A stretch of 64,000 nucleotides of DNA from Arthrobacter oryzae (GCF_030812315.1 NZ_JAUSSM010000013.1:1-64000); one strand, 5' to 3'. Numbered from the stretch's first letter, positions 17,235 to 26,454 are shown. Translations and numbers: made by a program. The notes: generated by a model from the sequence alone, not told the origin.

Positions 17235-19099
17235 CCCGCCAGCAAGCCCCGGACTGCTTCCGCCACTGCGGCCTTGATGCGGCCGTGCAGCTCCCGGAGG
17301 CCATGCCGGTCGGTGCGGACCTCAATAATGCTCCGCCCCGACCGCGGTGCGGCGAGCGCCTCGGCGAGTTCCGCCGTCGTACTTACCGCACAATGTCCGA
17401 CGCCGTACGCTGCGGCGAGCGCCGCGATGTCCACTGTGTGCGGGGTGCCGAAGAGGCGTTCGACGGCGTTCCCGTACGTTCCGGCTTCCTGCACGGCTCC
17501 GTGCTCCAGGAGGTTGAAGATGGCCCCGCCGGCGTCGTTCAGCACCACGATCCGCAGGAGGGGGTCATTCTCCGCGAAGCCCAGGAGCAGGCCGCCGGCG
17601 TCGTGCAGGAAGGTGACGTCGCCTGCCAGGAGGGTGGTTTCCTGCCGGCCGCCCCACGCGATGCCCGTGGCAGTGGAGATGGTGCCGTCGATCCCGGCGA
17701 GGCCGCGGTTGGCGAAGACCGTGGCATGCGGTTCGGGCAGGGGCTGGCCGGCGAGGTCCACGTCCCGGATGCCGTTGGAGGACCCCAGCATCAGCTGGCC
17801 GCGCGCGTGCTTCCACACCAGCGCGCCGACGGAGGGCCCGGTTGCCGCTGTTTCCCCGGACAGGACCTGGTCGAGCGCGTGCTGGGCGGCGGCACCGGCC
17901 AACAGCCAGGTATCCAGCCAGGCCGAGGAGCCGCGGCCGGAGAAGTCGGCGAGATCCGCGAGGTTGTCCAGCGGGAGTTCGGTCCGGCGGCCCGGTTCGT
18001 ACCAGGCCACGGGAACCGGCTGGTACAGGGCCGCGGGGACGTCGGCGCGGGCCAGGAGTGCGGAGACGGGGCGGGACAGGGTGGGCCGGCCGAAGAGGAC
18101 CACGCGCTCGATCGGCTGGGCGGCATCCGGGCCGAAGTGCTCAAGCAGGAGACGGTACGGGCCCACGGCATTCGGGCCGAAGCGTGAGTTGGAGGATGGT
18201 TCGGCGAGCAGCGGCAGGCCGTGGGCGCGGGCGAAGGCTTCGGCGACCGGACCGGCGTCGTGCCCTGCCAGCACCACGGTGCGCCGTTCTTCCAAGGTGG
18301 CCGGCGCGGGCGCAAGGGCCATGGGCTCCGGGCCGCGTCCGATCCGCCACGTCCTGCGGCCCGCTGCTTCCGGCAGGTGGTCGCCGGCGGCCGGGACCAG
18401 CGGATCACGGAAGGCCAGGTTCAGCTGCACGGGCCCGGGCGCGACGTCTTCGAACACGCCGGTGGCAGCGCTGAGGGCGGTCTCCACCGCGCGTTCCGGG
18501 TCGGTGCCCGCGGGGACGTCGGCGGCGAACCGCACGTGCTCGCCGAAGAGGTCAAGCTGGACGGTGGTCTGGTTGGCGCCGGTGCCGCGAAGCTCATCGG
18601 GCCGGTCGGCGGACAGCACCACCAGCGGCACGGCGGCGTGGTTGGCCTCCATCACGGCGGGCATGAGGTTTCCGACGGCGGTGCCGGACGTGGTGAGCAC
18701 GGCGACCGGCGCTCCCGTGGACAGGGCAAGGCCAAGGGCAGTGAACCCGGCGGAGCGTTCATCGATCCGGACCAGGAGTTCCAAGCGGCCGGCGGCGTCG
18801 GCTTCGGCAAGCGCATAGGCCATGGGTGCGGACCGCGATCCCGGCGAAACCACCACGTACCGGACGCCGCCGTCGAGCAGGGCGGACACGGCAACCCTGG
18901 AAGCCTGGATAGCGGTCAGGGCGCCCTGCGCTGCCTCGGTGCGCGTGACAGTATCCGCATCGCCGCGGGTGTCCGGTGCTGCTTCGGGGTCCTGTGCTGC
19001 TTCGGCCGGGGCGCCGGTGGCGTCACCTTCGGAAAGAGGGGCGTCGTCGGCAGCGGCATAGGCATTGAGCGGGTCCAGCGGGTTCTCGGAAGTCACCAA
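17231..19099 (-). CDS. menD: SEPHCHC synthase MenD (2-succinyl-5-enolpyruvyl-6-hydroxy-3-cyclohexene-1-carboxylate synthase)
   Basis: Thiamine-diphosphate enzyme condensing isochorismate with 2-oxoglutarate, the step after MenF. The 622-residue protein contains the family's VVVSPGSRSAPMAYALAE near residues 83-100, DERSAGFTALGLALSTGAPVAVLTTSGTA, DRPDELRGTGANQTT and the C-terminal ThDP/Mg2+ site GDVTFLHDAGGLL...IVVLNDAGGAIF. The first ~45 residues are an acidic, Ala/Asp-rich extension absent from most homologues. The promoter must lie in or beside the 32-bp repeat cluster upstream. Confidence 0.94.
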   Translation of the reverse strand: MVTSENPLDPLNAYAAADDAPLSEGDATGAPAEAAQDPEAAPDTRGDADTVTRTEAAQGALTAIQASRVAVSALLDGGVRYVVVSPGSRSAPMAYALAEADAAGRLELLVRIDERSAGFTALGLALSTGAPVAVLTTSGTAVGNLMPAVMEANHAAVPLVVLSADRPDELRGTGANQTTVQLDLFGEHVRFAADVPAGTDPERAVETALSAATGVFEDVAPGPVQLNLAFRDPLVPAAGDHLPEAAGRRTWRIGRGPEPMALAPAPATLEERRTVVLAGHDAGPVAEAFARAHGLPLLAEPSSNSRFGPNAVGPYRLLLEHFGPDAAQPIERVVLFGRPTLSRPVSALLARADVPAALYQPVPVAWYEPGRRTELPLDNLADLADFSGRGSSAWLDTWLLAGAAAQHALDQVLSGETAATGPSVGALVWKHARGQLMLGSSNGIRDVDLAGQPLPEPHATVFANRGLAGIDGTISTATGIAWGGRQETTLLAGDVTFLHDAGGLLLGFAENDPLLRIVVLNDAGGAIFNLLEHGAVQEAGTYGNAVERLFGTPHTVDIAALAAAYGVGHCAVSTTAELAEALAAPRSGRSIIEVRTDRHGLRELHGRIKAAVAEAVRGLLAG

Positions 19100-19120
19100 T
19101 CCAGTCTCCCATCAACCCCA

Positions 19121-19286
19121 ACGCTCTCTCACTTCCTGCACCCCAAACCCCAACGCTCTCTCACTTCCTGCCGCCCAATCCCCAACCCTCTCGCACTTCC
19201 TTCAACGCAGTGAGAGAGGGACGCAAGAAAGCCGACAGATAGTGAGAGAGCGTCTCAAGAAAGACCCCCAACAAGTGAGAGAGCGT
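19121..19286. repeat. 32-bp phased repeat cluster A (three forward, three reverse units)
   Basis: Forward units ACGCTCTCTCACTTCCTGC begin at 19121, 19153 and 19185 (the last degenerate), exactly 32 bp apart. Reverse cores GTGAGAGAGCGT begin at 19210 (degenerate), 19242 and 19275. The cluster occupies the divergent promoter region between menD and the lacI-type gene. Confidence 0.9.
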
Positions 19287-19299
19287 GGCGGGGAGGGCG

Positions 19300-19319
19300 C
19301 GGCTCACACGAGTTAGGTA
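19300..19319. promoter_or_regulatory. Degenerate LacI-type operator upstream of the lacI-family gene
   Basis: CTCACACGAGTTAGG matches 14 of 20 positions of the perfect operator at 25451-25470. It is ~43 bp upstream of the regulator's ATG and may mediate autoregulation; this is inference. Confidence 0.4.
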
Positions 19320-19361
19320 AACTGCAGCAAAGCAGTGTTTTCCCATCCGGAGGATCAGCCC

Positions 19362-20471
19362 ATGAACCGCAAGGCCACCGCGCTGGACGTCGCCAAGCTG
19401 GCGGGTGTCTCGCGCAGCGCTGTGTCGCTCGTGCTCAACGGGCGGGGCGACGGCAACGTGGCCGCAGAAAGCCAGCAGCGCATCCGGGAAGCAGCAGCAG
19501 CGCTCAATTATTCGCCCAACAAAATTGCCCTGAGCCTGCGCAACCAGCAGTCGCGGATCATCGGGATCGTGTCGGACGAGGTGGTCACCAGCCCGTTCGA
19601 CGGCAACATCATCGCCGGCGCGGATGCCGTGGCGCGGTCGCACGGCTTTGTCACCGTGGTGATGGATACGGAGCACGACGAGTCCCGGGACGAAGGTGCC
19701 GTGGAAACCCTGCTGGACCGGCAGGTGGACGGGCTCATGTACGTGACGGTGGGGCTGCGTCCCCTGAACGTGCCGCCGAACATGGCCCGGGTCCCGTCGA
19801 TCCTGGCCAACTGCTTCGATGACCGCCCCGATGCAGGCCTTCCGGCCGTCATCCCGGACGAGGTCCGGGGCGGGCGGGAAGCCGCTGAACACGTGATGGC
19901 CCTCGGCCACCGGGACATCGCCTTCCTCGCCGGTGATTCCCTGACTCCCGCCGCGCCCCGCCGGATCGAAGGCTACCGCGATGCCTTCAAGGCCGCGGGC
20001 CTGCCGGTGAACGAGGACCGGGTCATCCAGGTGGGCTGGGACATTGACACCGGCTTCCACGGCGCCATGAAGCTCCTCGACGGCATGGAACCGTCCACCC
20101 GCCCCACCGCGATCCTGTGCGCCAACGACCGTCTGGCCATAGGCGTCGTGCTGGCCTGCTACCGGCTGGGGCTGAACGTCCCGCAGGATGTTTCCGTGAT
20201 GGGCTACGACGACGAATTCCGCGTCGCCAAGGCCATGGTCCCCGCGCTCACCACCATGGCCCTTCCGCTCCGGGAGATGGGTGCCGCGGCCATGACCGCG
20301 CTGCTCGCCGAGGTGGCGACCACTCCAAACGGGAAGAACGACGACGACGGCGGCTCGGGTGCCGGCGCTGACCCCGCGGCCAGCGCCAGTCCGGCTGCTA
20401 GCGCCGAGACGATGGTTCCCTGCCGCCTCGTGGTCCGGGATTCCACCGGCCCCGTACCGGCCGGTCGGTAA
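19362..20471 (+). CDS. LacI family transcriptional regulator
   Basis: 369-residue repressor-type regulator. The N-terminal HTH is clear (ALDVAKLAGVSRSAVSLVLNG, residues ~5-25, with hinge sequence ALNYSPNKIALSLR), followed by a periplasmic-binding-protein-like sensor domain. The ATG at 19362 has an upstream CCGGAGGA and is preferred to one nine codons earlier. A Gly/Ala/Ser-rich insert (around residues 326-350) interrupts the C-terminal part. It is convergent with the GH32 gene, so it probably controls the fructan/sucrose operon through the palindromes upstream of the binding-protein gene. Confidence 0.9.
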   Translation: MNRKATALDVAKLAGVSRSAVSLVLNGRGDGNVAAESQQRIREAAAALNYSPNKIALSLRNQQSRIIGIVSDEVVTSPFDGNIIAGADAVARSHGFVTVVMDTEHDESRDEGAVETLLDRQVDGLMYVTVGLRPLNVPPNMARVPSILANCFDDRPDAGLPAVIPDEVRGGREAAEHVMALGHRDIAFLAGDSLTPAAPRRIEGYRDAFKAAGLPVNEDRVIQVGWDIDTGFHGAMKLLDGMEPSTRPTAILCANDRLAIGVVLACYRLGLNVPQDVSVMGYDDEFRVAKAMVPALTTMALPLREMGAAAMTALLAEVATTPNGKNDDDGGSGAGADPAASASPAASAETMVPCRLVVRDSTGPVPAGR

Positions 20472-20561
20472 CACCCGGCCGGTCGAAACACCCGTCCGGT
20501 AACACCCGCCCCGTCTGTAACACGCAGCCGAACTGTAACAGCGGGCCGGGTCCAAGACCCC

Positions 20562-20592
20562 GGGTGCGCCCGCCAAACAGGCAGGCGCACCC
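20562..20592. terminator. Bidirectional terminator-like hairpin between lacI-type and GH32 genes
   Basis: GGGTGCGCCCGCC pairs with GGCAGGCGCACCC around a short A-rich loop, between convergent genes. Upstream of it (20464-20545) is a run of degenerate GTAACACCCGNCC-like units of unknown role. Confidence 0.6.
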
Positions 20593-20610
20593 TGGGCCGC
20601 ACACGAAGAG

Positions 20611-22089
20611 TCAGCCGTGGGCTGCGGGCTGCTCCAGTTCCCATACGTCAGCCGTGGCCCCGGACGGAAGGTGCAGCTGCCATTCCTCCCCCGCTGCCGG
20701 GTAAGCACGCAGGGTTGTGGCGACTGAACCCGACCGGTAGACCTCCACCAATGAGGCGTCCACGAATATCCGCAACTCCTCCCCCGGTGCGATGGATCCG
20801 CTGAAGACCGTCTGGCGGCTGCCGTTCCCCACGAGCAGGACCTCGACGGCGGTGTCCCCGCCGCCAGCACCGGCATCACCGGCATCACGGGCATCACCAG
20901 CAGAGCCAGCTCCGCTCGCAGTAACCAAGGCTTCGGCAAACGGAGGCAGCACAACGGTTCCACCCGCCTGGCTGGCCGTCTGCGCTCCACGGTAGGCGTC
21001 GATTTCGGGGGCCGGGCTGACGGCAAGGGCGCCGTCGACCACCGAGAGTTCACGCGGGAAAGTCAGGACACCGGCCCAGCCGGCGACGTCAATTTCGTCC
21101 TGGCTGCGGCCGCGGCGTCCGTCGCGGCCGGGTCCCTCATTGGCCCAGCCCCACAGCAAGGCCCGGTCCTCCAATGCCACGATCTGGGGCGCATAGAAGT
21201 CGCGCCCGAGGTCCGACTTCCCGCCGCCGCGGGGCGAGAAGACCGGCAACCCGGACTCCGGGTCCTCCGTCAGCGAACCGACCAGGTGGCCCACGCCGTT
21301 GGCGTGTTCGTGCGCGTCACCCGAGAGCCAGAGCGAGAACATCATGAGCCAGGTTCCGGTATCGCCTGAGGAGTCGCCGGACTCGCGTGAGTCCGAAGAG
21401 TCCCCGGAGGAATCAGGCACCCGCACCAGCTGCGGGCATTCCCAGATCTCGGCCGGCGTGAACTCGGCGGCCACCGGGTTCTCCGAGGTCAGCCAGATGC
21501 CCTGGTACTTCCAGTCGGACATGTCCTCCACCGTGTACAGCAGCAGCGCTGCGTGCCCGTCGGCGAGGCCGGCGCCCTGCATGGCGTACCGCTTGCCGTT
21601 GAACCGGAAGATGAACGGGTCGCGCACCGCAGTGACCTGCCCGTCAGCCGGCATCGAGGCGGCCACGTGGCCGGTCTGCTCCCAATGGGCCAGGTCTTCC
21701 GAGCCGCGGGCGATGACCACCTGTGAGTGGCCCCCGTCGCCACGGACGCCCGAGTACGCCGCGGTGGGAACACCGCCGTCGTCCGTCACCACGCCGGTCC
21801 AGCAGCCGTACTCATCCGGTCCGCCGTACTGCGGGCGCAGCGCCACCGGGTGTTCCTCCCAGCGCACCAGGTCGGCCGAGCTCACATGGCCCCACGCGAT
21901 CCGGTGGTGCCGGGCGGAGTCCGGGTTGTACTGGAAGAACACGTGGTACCGGCCGTTGATGTGGCTGATGCCGTTGGGATCGTTGATCCAGCCCTGCGCG
22001 GGACGCGGGTGGAAGTGCGGGAAGGCGGGGTCGGTGTGGGCGGCGGCGACGTCGTCGAAGCGCATGGCGGCGAGGTCCGGGGAGGGCAT
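20611..22089 (-). CDS. Glycoside hydrolase family 32 (sucrose/fructan hydrolase)
   Basis: Intracellular-type beta-fructosidase, with no signal peptide, 492 residues. Catalytic landmarks are all present: WINDPNG with the nucleophile Asp near residue 35, the RDPF motif stabilising the transition state, and the acid/base Glu in EIWECPQL. Low-complexity inserts occur in a surface loop (DSSGDSSDSRESGDSSGD, residues ~223-245) and in the C-terminal beta-sandwich (GSAGDARDAGDAGAGGGD). It is the last gene of an operon with a sugar ABC transporter, so imported sucrose or short fructans are the probable substrates. Confidence 0.92.
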   Translation of the reverse strand: MPSPDLAAMRFDDVAAAHTDPAFPHFHPRPAQGWINDPNGISHINGRYHVFFQYNPDSARHHRIAWGHVSSADLVRWEEHPVALRPQYGGPDEYGCWTGVVTDDGGVPTAAYSGVRGDGGHSQVVIARGSEDLAHWEQTGHVAASMPADGQVTAVRDPFIFRFNGKRYAMQGAGLADGHAALLLYTVEDMSDWKYQGIWLTSENPVAAEFTPAEIWECPQLVRVPDSSGDSSDSRESGDSSGDTGTWLMMFSLWLSGDAHEHANGVGHLVGSLTEDPESGLPVFSPRGGGKSDLGRDFYAPQIVALEDRALLWGWANEGPGRDGRRGRSQDEIDVAGWAGVLTFPRELSVVDGALAVSPAPEIDAYRGAQTASQAGGTVVLPPFAEALVTASGAGSAGDARDAGDAGAGGGDTAVEVLLVGNGSRQTVFSGSIAPGEELRIFVDASLVEVYRSGSVATTLRAYPAAGEEWQLHLPSGATADVWELEQPAAHG

Positions 22090-22112
22090 GGCAGGGCCTT
22101 TCGGTGAAGAGG

Positions 22113-23015
22113 TTATTTTCCGGTGCCGGCCGTGAGGCCGTCCTGGAGTACGCGCTGGCCGAACATAAAGACCACCAGCGCCGGAATCATGGACAGGACC
22201 ACGCCTGCGAGCACCACGGAAATGCTTCCGGTCCCCAGGTTGCCCTGGAGCGAGACAAGTCCCAGCGGGAGCGTGAAGTTTTGCTCGGAGATGGTCAGGA
22301 TGAGCGGGCGGAAGAACTCGTTCCAGTGGAAGTTGAATGCGAGGATTCCCACGATCGCCATGCCGGGCATCGCCAGCGGAGCATATACGGAACGGAACGT
22401 CCGCCAGGGCGAGGCGCCGTCGATCGAGGCGGCCTCGGCCAGCTCGGCGGGGAGCCCCATGAAGTACTGGCGCATCAGGAAGGTGCCGAACGCCGTCGGA
22501 ATGGCCGGCAGGATCAGCGCCAGCAGCGTGTCGGAGAGGCCCATGCCGCGGATCAGCATAAAGACGGGCACGATCGTGACCTGCATCGGCACCATCATGG
22601 TTGCCAGCACGATCGAGAAGAGTGCGCCGCGGCCGCGGAACTTCAGGTGCGCGAAGGCGTAGCCTGCCATCGCCGCGGACACCATCTGGCCCACCGCGAT
22701 CAGCCCGGTCACCAAGGCGCTGTTGAGGACGAGCAAGAAGATATTCAGCTGCTGGAATACTTCACCGTAGGACGTGAAGTCCGGGTTCCACGGGAAGAAC
22801 GACGGCGGCAGCTTGAAGGATTCCGACGGCGACCGCAGCGACGTGGACAGGGTCCACAGCACCGGGCCCAGCGTCAGGGCGGCCGCGATCAGCAGCAGGA
22901 CGATGCGGATGGCGAAGTTCCAGCTGAACCTGCGCCGGTTGGGGGACGTTTCCGGGAGGCCTTCGGAAAGCCGGGGTGAATGCCCAGCCAGGCCGTGGTC
23001 TGTTGTGGTTGTCAT
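22113..23015 (-). CDS. Sugar ABC transporter permease (MalG type)
   Basis: 300-residue permease of a CUT1 carbohydrate importer with about six membrane segments. The EAA docking loop is ELAEAASIDGASPWRTFRSVYAPLAMPG. The soluble N-terminus is ~30 residues. It starts 8 bp after the partner permease and is followed by GH32. No ATPase gene is in the operon; CUT1 systems in actinobacteria often share one multitask ATPase (MsiK type) encoded elsewhere. Confidence 0.93.
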   Translation of the reverse strand: MTTTTDHGLAGHSPRLSEGLPETSPNRRRFSWNFAIRIVLLLIAAALTLGPVLWTLSTSLRSPSESFKLPPSFFPWNPDFTSYGEVFQQLNIFLLVLNSALVTGLIAVGQMVSAAMAGYAFAHLKFRGRGALFSIVLATMMVPMQVTIVPVFMLIRGMGLSDTLLALILPAIPTAFGTFLMRQYFMGLPAELAEAASIDGASPWRTFRSVYAPLAMPGMAIVGILAFNFHWNEFFRPLILTISEQNFTLPLGLVSLQGNLGTGSISVVLAGVVLSMIPALVVFMFGQRVLQDGLTAGTGK

Positions 23016-23023
23016 GGCTGGCC

Positions 23024-24022
23024 TTACTGGTAGAAGACGAATCGTTTGCTGAGCCGGAACTGCGCGGCCGTGATGGCCATGATGATCAGGGTGAGAAGCA
23101 CGCCGACGGCGGACGCCTGACCGAACTCGAGGCGCTGGAAGGCCGATTCGAAGATGACCATGACGGCGGTGCGGGTGGAGTCACCCGGGCCGCCGCGGGT
23201 CAGCACGTAGGGCTGGTCGAACACCTGCAGGGCGTTGATGATCGCCATCACCGACGCCACCAGGGTGGTGGGGCTCAGCAGGGGCAGCGTCACGTACAGG
23301 TGCTTGCGCCAGCCGGTGGCGCCGTCGATCGATGCCGCTTCGTATGTCTCAACGGGAATGGATGCCAGGCCGCCGATGAACAGCAGGAAGGAGAACCCGA
23401 AGTTCTGCCACACGTACACAAGGATCACGACGGCGGCGGACCCGCCCGGCGTGGTCAGCCACGGCACCGCGGGGATGCCCACGAGGGACAGGAACCAGTT
23501 GACCACGCCGAACTGTTCGTTGAAGAGGTACCGCATGAAGATGGAAACGGAGGCCGCGGACAGTATCAGCGGGAAGAAGAAGGCCGAGCGGAAGAAGACC
23601 CGCAGCCACGCCGGCATCTTCTCCTGCACCATGATGGCCAGCGCCAGGGCGAGCCCCAGCTGGAGGGCCACGGCCACCACCACGAACAGGATGGTGTTCA
23701 GGAAGGACACCCGGACTGTGGGGTCCTGGACCACTTCGGAAAAATTGTCGAAGCCCACGAAGGTGGGCGCCGAGATGATGTCCCAGCGGAAGAAGGCGAG
23801 GACCATGGAGGCCACAATCGGGATCAGGGTGAACAGCCCCATGCCGAGGATGGTGGGGGCCAGGAAGATCCAGGCTAGCCAGCGCTGGCTCTGCCGTGAC
23901 TTGGCGGTGGGTTGGTGCTGGGGCGGGGCGTTGGGGTCAGGCGTCGTCGGTTCGCCGGCTACCCCTTTGCCGGACTGCCTCTTGCCGGACTCCCCTGCCA
24001 TGCGGCGGGTGATGGTGCTCAT
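23024..24022 (-). CDS. Sugar ABC transporter permease (MalF type)
   Basis: 332-residue permease, partner of the downstream MalG-type protein. It has a hydrophilic N-terminus of ~45 residues, about six membrane segments and the EAA loop ETYEAASIDGATGWRKHLYVTLPLLSP. The start ATG overlaps the stop of the binding-protein gene by 4 bp, so translation is coupled. The substrate is inferred from the GH32 gene in the operon. Confidence 0.93.
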   Translation of the reverse strand: MSTITRRMAGESGKRQSGKGVAGEPTTPDPNAPPQHQPTAKSRQSQRWLAWIFLAPTILGMGLFTLIPIVASMVLAFFRWDIISAPTFVGFDNFSEVVQDPTVRVSFLNTILFVVVAVALQLGLALALAIMVQEKMPAWLRVFFRSAFFFPLILSAASVSIFMRYLFNEQFGVVNWFLSLVGIPAVPWLTTPGGSAAVVILVYVWQNFGFSFLLFIGGLASIPVETYEAASIDGATGWRKHLYVTLPLLSPTTLVASVMAIINALQVFDQPYVLTRGGPGDSTRTAVMVIFESAFQRLEFGQASAVGVLLTLIIMAITAAQFRLSKRFVFYQ

Positions 24023-25440
24023 GACTGCCTCCTCAGGGCCAGTTCAAGGTCGCGCTGCATGGAAGCGAGGGCCTGCTTGAGCTGGCGCTCGTCGCCGCTG
24101 ACAGCCAGCGATACGTTCTTCATCAGGGCCGTTTCGACGGCGGCCTGCTGCGGCGGCGCCGGGATGGGGCCGGTGGCGGGGAACCGGTCCAGGGTGTCGT
24201 AGAAGACCTTCCAATTGGCGGGCCCCTTGCCGGAATAGAGCTGCTCGTTGACCATGGAGCGCCGCGCCGGCGTCGTGGCCGGGTTGGGGAAGATCAGTTC
24301 CATCGCCTCGCGGCTGGAGCTGAACTTGATCCACTCCCAGGCGGCGTCCTTGTCCTTGGCGGTCTTCATGATTGCGTAGCCGGCGGTGCCGAACTGGTGG
24401 CGCTGGGTCTTCCAGCGCGGGAAGAACTGGACGTCGAAATCGCTTTCGCCCATCCCGGCCTCGTGCAGCCCCTGCACCCAGTAGCCGCCGGCAGGCGTCG
24501 TCCCAATGCGGTTGGACGCGAACAGGCCGACGAGCGAGCTGCCGCCGCCTTCCTCCGGACGGACACCGAGCCCGTCCTTGACCAGCCCGCGCAGGTAGTC
24601 GAAGGACTCGAATACGCGGTCGTCATTGGCGTTGGGCTCCAGCCACTGATACCCGCCCGAACGGAGGCTGCGGGAGGGATCGTTGGCGTAGAAGCCGTCC
24701 CAGAGCCACTCCCCGCCGGCGGACCTGGTCTCCTTCAGGAAGCTGGTGTCGTTCGCGTAGAGCCACGGCACCACACCGCCGAAGAGCCGGTTGGTCCAGT
24801 AGTACGGGGTGAAGTCCGAGGTGCGGGCCTTGCGCATGGCGGCGAGGCTGTTGCGGAAGTCCAGGTGGGTCCAGTCGTCCGCCGGGCGCTCCAGCCCTGC
24901 CTGCGCGAACGCGGTGGTGTTGTAGTACATGTTGGCCGCGTTCCAGTCCATCGGGAGCTGGTACAGGCTGCCCTTGTACATAAAGGCCTCCACCAGGCTG
25001 GGGTGGACGTCGTCGAAGAACTCGGCCATGTCCGCGGCGTCGCGGCGCACATACTCGTCGAGCGGATGGGCGAGCTTCTCCGCGAACAGCTGGGCGCCTT
25101 CGGTGGCCACGTAGACCACGTCCGGCGGCGTGCCTGCAGCCACCATGGTGAGGATCTTGGTGAAGAAGTCTTTCCAGTCCACGGCCTGGATGGCCTGGAC
25201 CTTGACCCTGATCTCCGGGTGGAGTCGGGTGAAAGCGTCAATGGCGCGCTGGCGGGCGGCGGCGTCCGCGGCGGTGCCCATGATGGCGATGCTGAGGCTG
25301 TTGTCCCCGCGGCCCGGAATGTCCGTCCCGGAGAGACGCGGCCACGATGCCACGGTAGCTCCGATAATTCCCGCGCCGAGGGCACCGAGGGCGGTACGGC
25401 GGGTGATTTCCCGCAGGTGCCCGTTTGTGGCTCCGGTCAT
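24019..25440 (-). CDS. Sugar ABC transporter extracellular substrate-binding protein
   Basis: 473-residue family 1 solute-binding protein, first gene of the sucrose/fructan operon. The N-terminus EITRRTALGALGAGIIGATVA has a twin-arginine pair (R14, R15) before a hydrophobic stretch, so Tat export is likely. No lipobox Cys is evident, which is unusual for a Gram-positive binding protein. The body shows AAARQRAIDAFTRLHPEIRVKVQAI and TNRLFGGVVPWLYANDTSF as in sugar binders. Two operator-like palindromes lie just upstream of the start. Confidence 0.9.
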   Translation of the reverse strand: MTGATNGHLREITRRTALGALGAGIIGATVASWPRLSGTDIPGRGDNSLSIAIMGTAADAAARQRAIDAFTRLHPEIRVKVQAIQAVDWKDFFTKILTMVAAGTPPDVVYVATEGAQLFAEKLAHPLDEYVRRDAADMAEFFDDVHPSLVEAFMYKGSLYQLPMDWNAANMYYNTTAFAQAGLERPADDWTHLDFRNSLAAMRKARTSDFTPYYWTNRLFGGVVPWLYANDTSFLKETRSAGGEWLWDGFYANDPSRSLRSGGYQWLEPNANDDRVFESFDYLRGLVKDGLGVRPEEGGGSSLVGLFASNRIGTTPAGGYWVQGLHEAGMGESDFDVQFFPRWKTQRHQFGTAGYAIMKTAKDKDAAWEWIKFSSSREAMELIFPNPATTPARRSMVNEQLYSGKGPANWKVFYDTLDRFPATGPIPAPPQQAAVETALMKNVSLAVSGDERQLKQALASMQRDLELALRRQS

Positions 25441-25450
25441 GTCAATTTCC

Positions 25451-25500
25451 TTCCTAACACGTGTTAGGAACTGTAGATGACGGACCTAACACGTGTCAAG
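25451..25500. promoter_or_regulatory. Twin LacI-type operators
   Basis: TTCCTAACACGTGTTAGGAA (25451-25470) is a perfect 20-bp palindrome with the central CG typical of LacI-family sites. A second, imperfect copy, CCTAACACGTGTCAAG, is at 25485-25500; the two centres are 32 bp apart. They lie 10-60 bp upstream of the binding-protein ATG. Confidence 0.85.
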
Positions 25501-25526
25501 CGTCACAACCTGACTCCTTCAATGCG

Positions 25527-25639
25527 ACGCTCTCTCACATCCTGCCGCCCAACCCCGGACGCTCTCTCACTTCCTGCTGCTCAATCCCGGACGCTCTCTC
25601 ACATCCTGCCGCCCAACCCCGGACGCTCTCTCACTTCCC
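25527..25639. repeat. 32-bp phased repeat cluster B (four forward units)
   Basis: Units beginning ACGCTCTCTCAC start at 25527, 25559, 25591 and 25623, exactly 32 bp apart, with TTCCTGC or ATCCTGC following. No reverse units are present. The cluster is between the divergent binding-protein and GNAT genes. Confidence 0.92.
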
Positions 25640-25670
25640 CAGGTGAGGCCCAGGTGAGGCCCAGGTGAGA
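25640..25670 (+). repeat. Short tandem repeat of 11 bp
   Basis: CAGGTGAGGCC occurs twice and a third, diverged copy (CAGGTGAGAC) follows, directly after repeat cluster B and ~30 bp upstream of the GNAT start. Confidence 0.75.
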
Positions 25671-25699
25671 CGGTTGGCCTGGCGTGATGGAATCAAGGG

Positions 25700-26164
25700 A
25701 TGGAGATCCGTCCCTACGCCGAAACCGATGCCGAAGCGACCCTGAACGTGTTCCTCGCGGCGGTGACGGAGACGGCTTCGCTGCACTACTCAGCGGCTCA
25801 GATCGCCGCATGGGCGCGCCCGGCTGTGCGCGATGTCAACCAATGGGACTCCGCAAGGAAGGCGCTCAATACCTACGTGGCAACCCTCGGGGGCGAAGTC
25901 GCCGGCTTCTCCGACGTCAGAGACGATGGCTACATCGACATGATGTTTGTCGCTCCCAAGTTCGGTCGACGCGGTATGGCCGGTGCCCTCCTGGCGCATC
26001 TCCAGAGCATCGCAGCGGGGGCCGGCGCATCCGAGCTGTCCACCAACGCGAGCATCACGGCACGGCCATTCTTCGAGCAGCACGGGTTCGTCGTGGTCGC
26101 CGAGCAGCGCCCCATCACACTGGGCGTAAAGATGACCAACTACAAGATGGTGCACCCGCTCTAG
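25700..26164 (+). CDS. GNAT family N-acetyltransferase
   Basis: 154-residue acetyltransferase of unknown substrate. It begins MEIRPYAETDAEATLNVFLAAV, has the acetyl-CoA-binding motif A region VAPKFGRRGMAGALLAHLQSIA near residues 83-104, and ends in the FFEQHGFVVVAEQRPITLGVKMTNYKM pattern typical of YafP/ElaA-like GNATs. The next gene is convergent, so it is probably monocistronic. Only a weak ribosome-binding site (AAGGGATGG) precedes the ATG. Confidence 0.85.
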   Translation: MEIRPYAETDAEATLNVFLAAVTETASLHYSAAQIAAWARPAVRDVNQWDSARKALNTYVATLGGEVAGFSDVRDDGYIDMMFVAPKFGRRGMAGALLAHLQSIAAGAGASELSTNASITARPFFEQHGFVVVAEQRPITLGVKMTNYKMVHPL

Positions 26165-26454
26165 AGCCGGTTCAACCCAAGGACCGCTCCGTTGGCGCTC
26201 CCGGAGGTGCACGCGAACTTCCATGCCCCCATAGTCCCGTGAGGCGATCCGCAGGCGCCGCCGTCGCCGGGGTGAAAGCCGCCGCAGGAGCTCCTTGGCG
26301 AGGGGGCGCTACGAGGACAGTTACCGACTCTGCTACGTCCGCCGCCCGGAAGGATCATCGTTATGCTTGCGGAGCAGATCGGCTGAGGGCTCCGGCAGTA
26401 AGTGAGAGAGCGTTTGGGAAAAACCGGCAGTAAGTGAGAGAGCGTTCCTGAGGG
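26165..26454. other. Non-coding stretch between GNAT and argS genes
   Basis: No gene supported. Its right end holds repeat cluster C; the rest shows no recognisable feature. Confidence 0.5.
26402..26445. repeat. 32-bp phased repeat cluster C (two reverse units)
   Basis: GTGAGAGAGCGT cores begin at 26402 and 26434 (32 bp apart), each preceded by CCGGCAGTAA. The cluster lies between convergent genes, just beyond the argS stop. Confidence 0.9.

Noticed and set aside
19161-21053. 630-codon minus-strand frame over the lacI-type gene and the phased repeats
   Set aside because: Antisense to a clear LacI regulator and runs through non-coding repeats.
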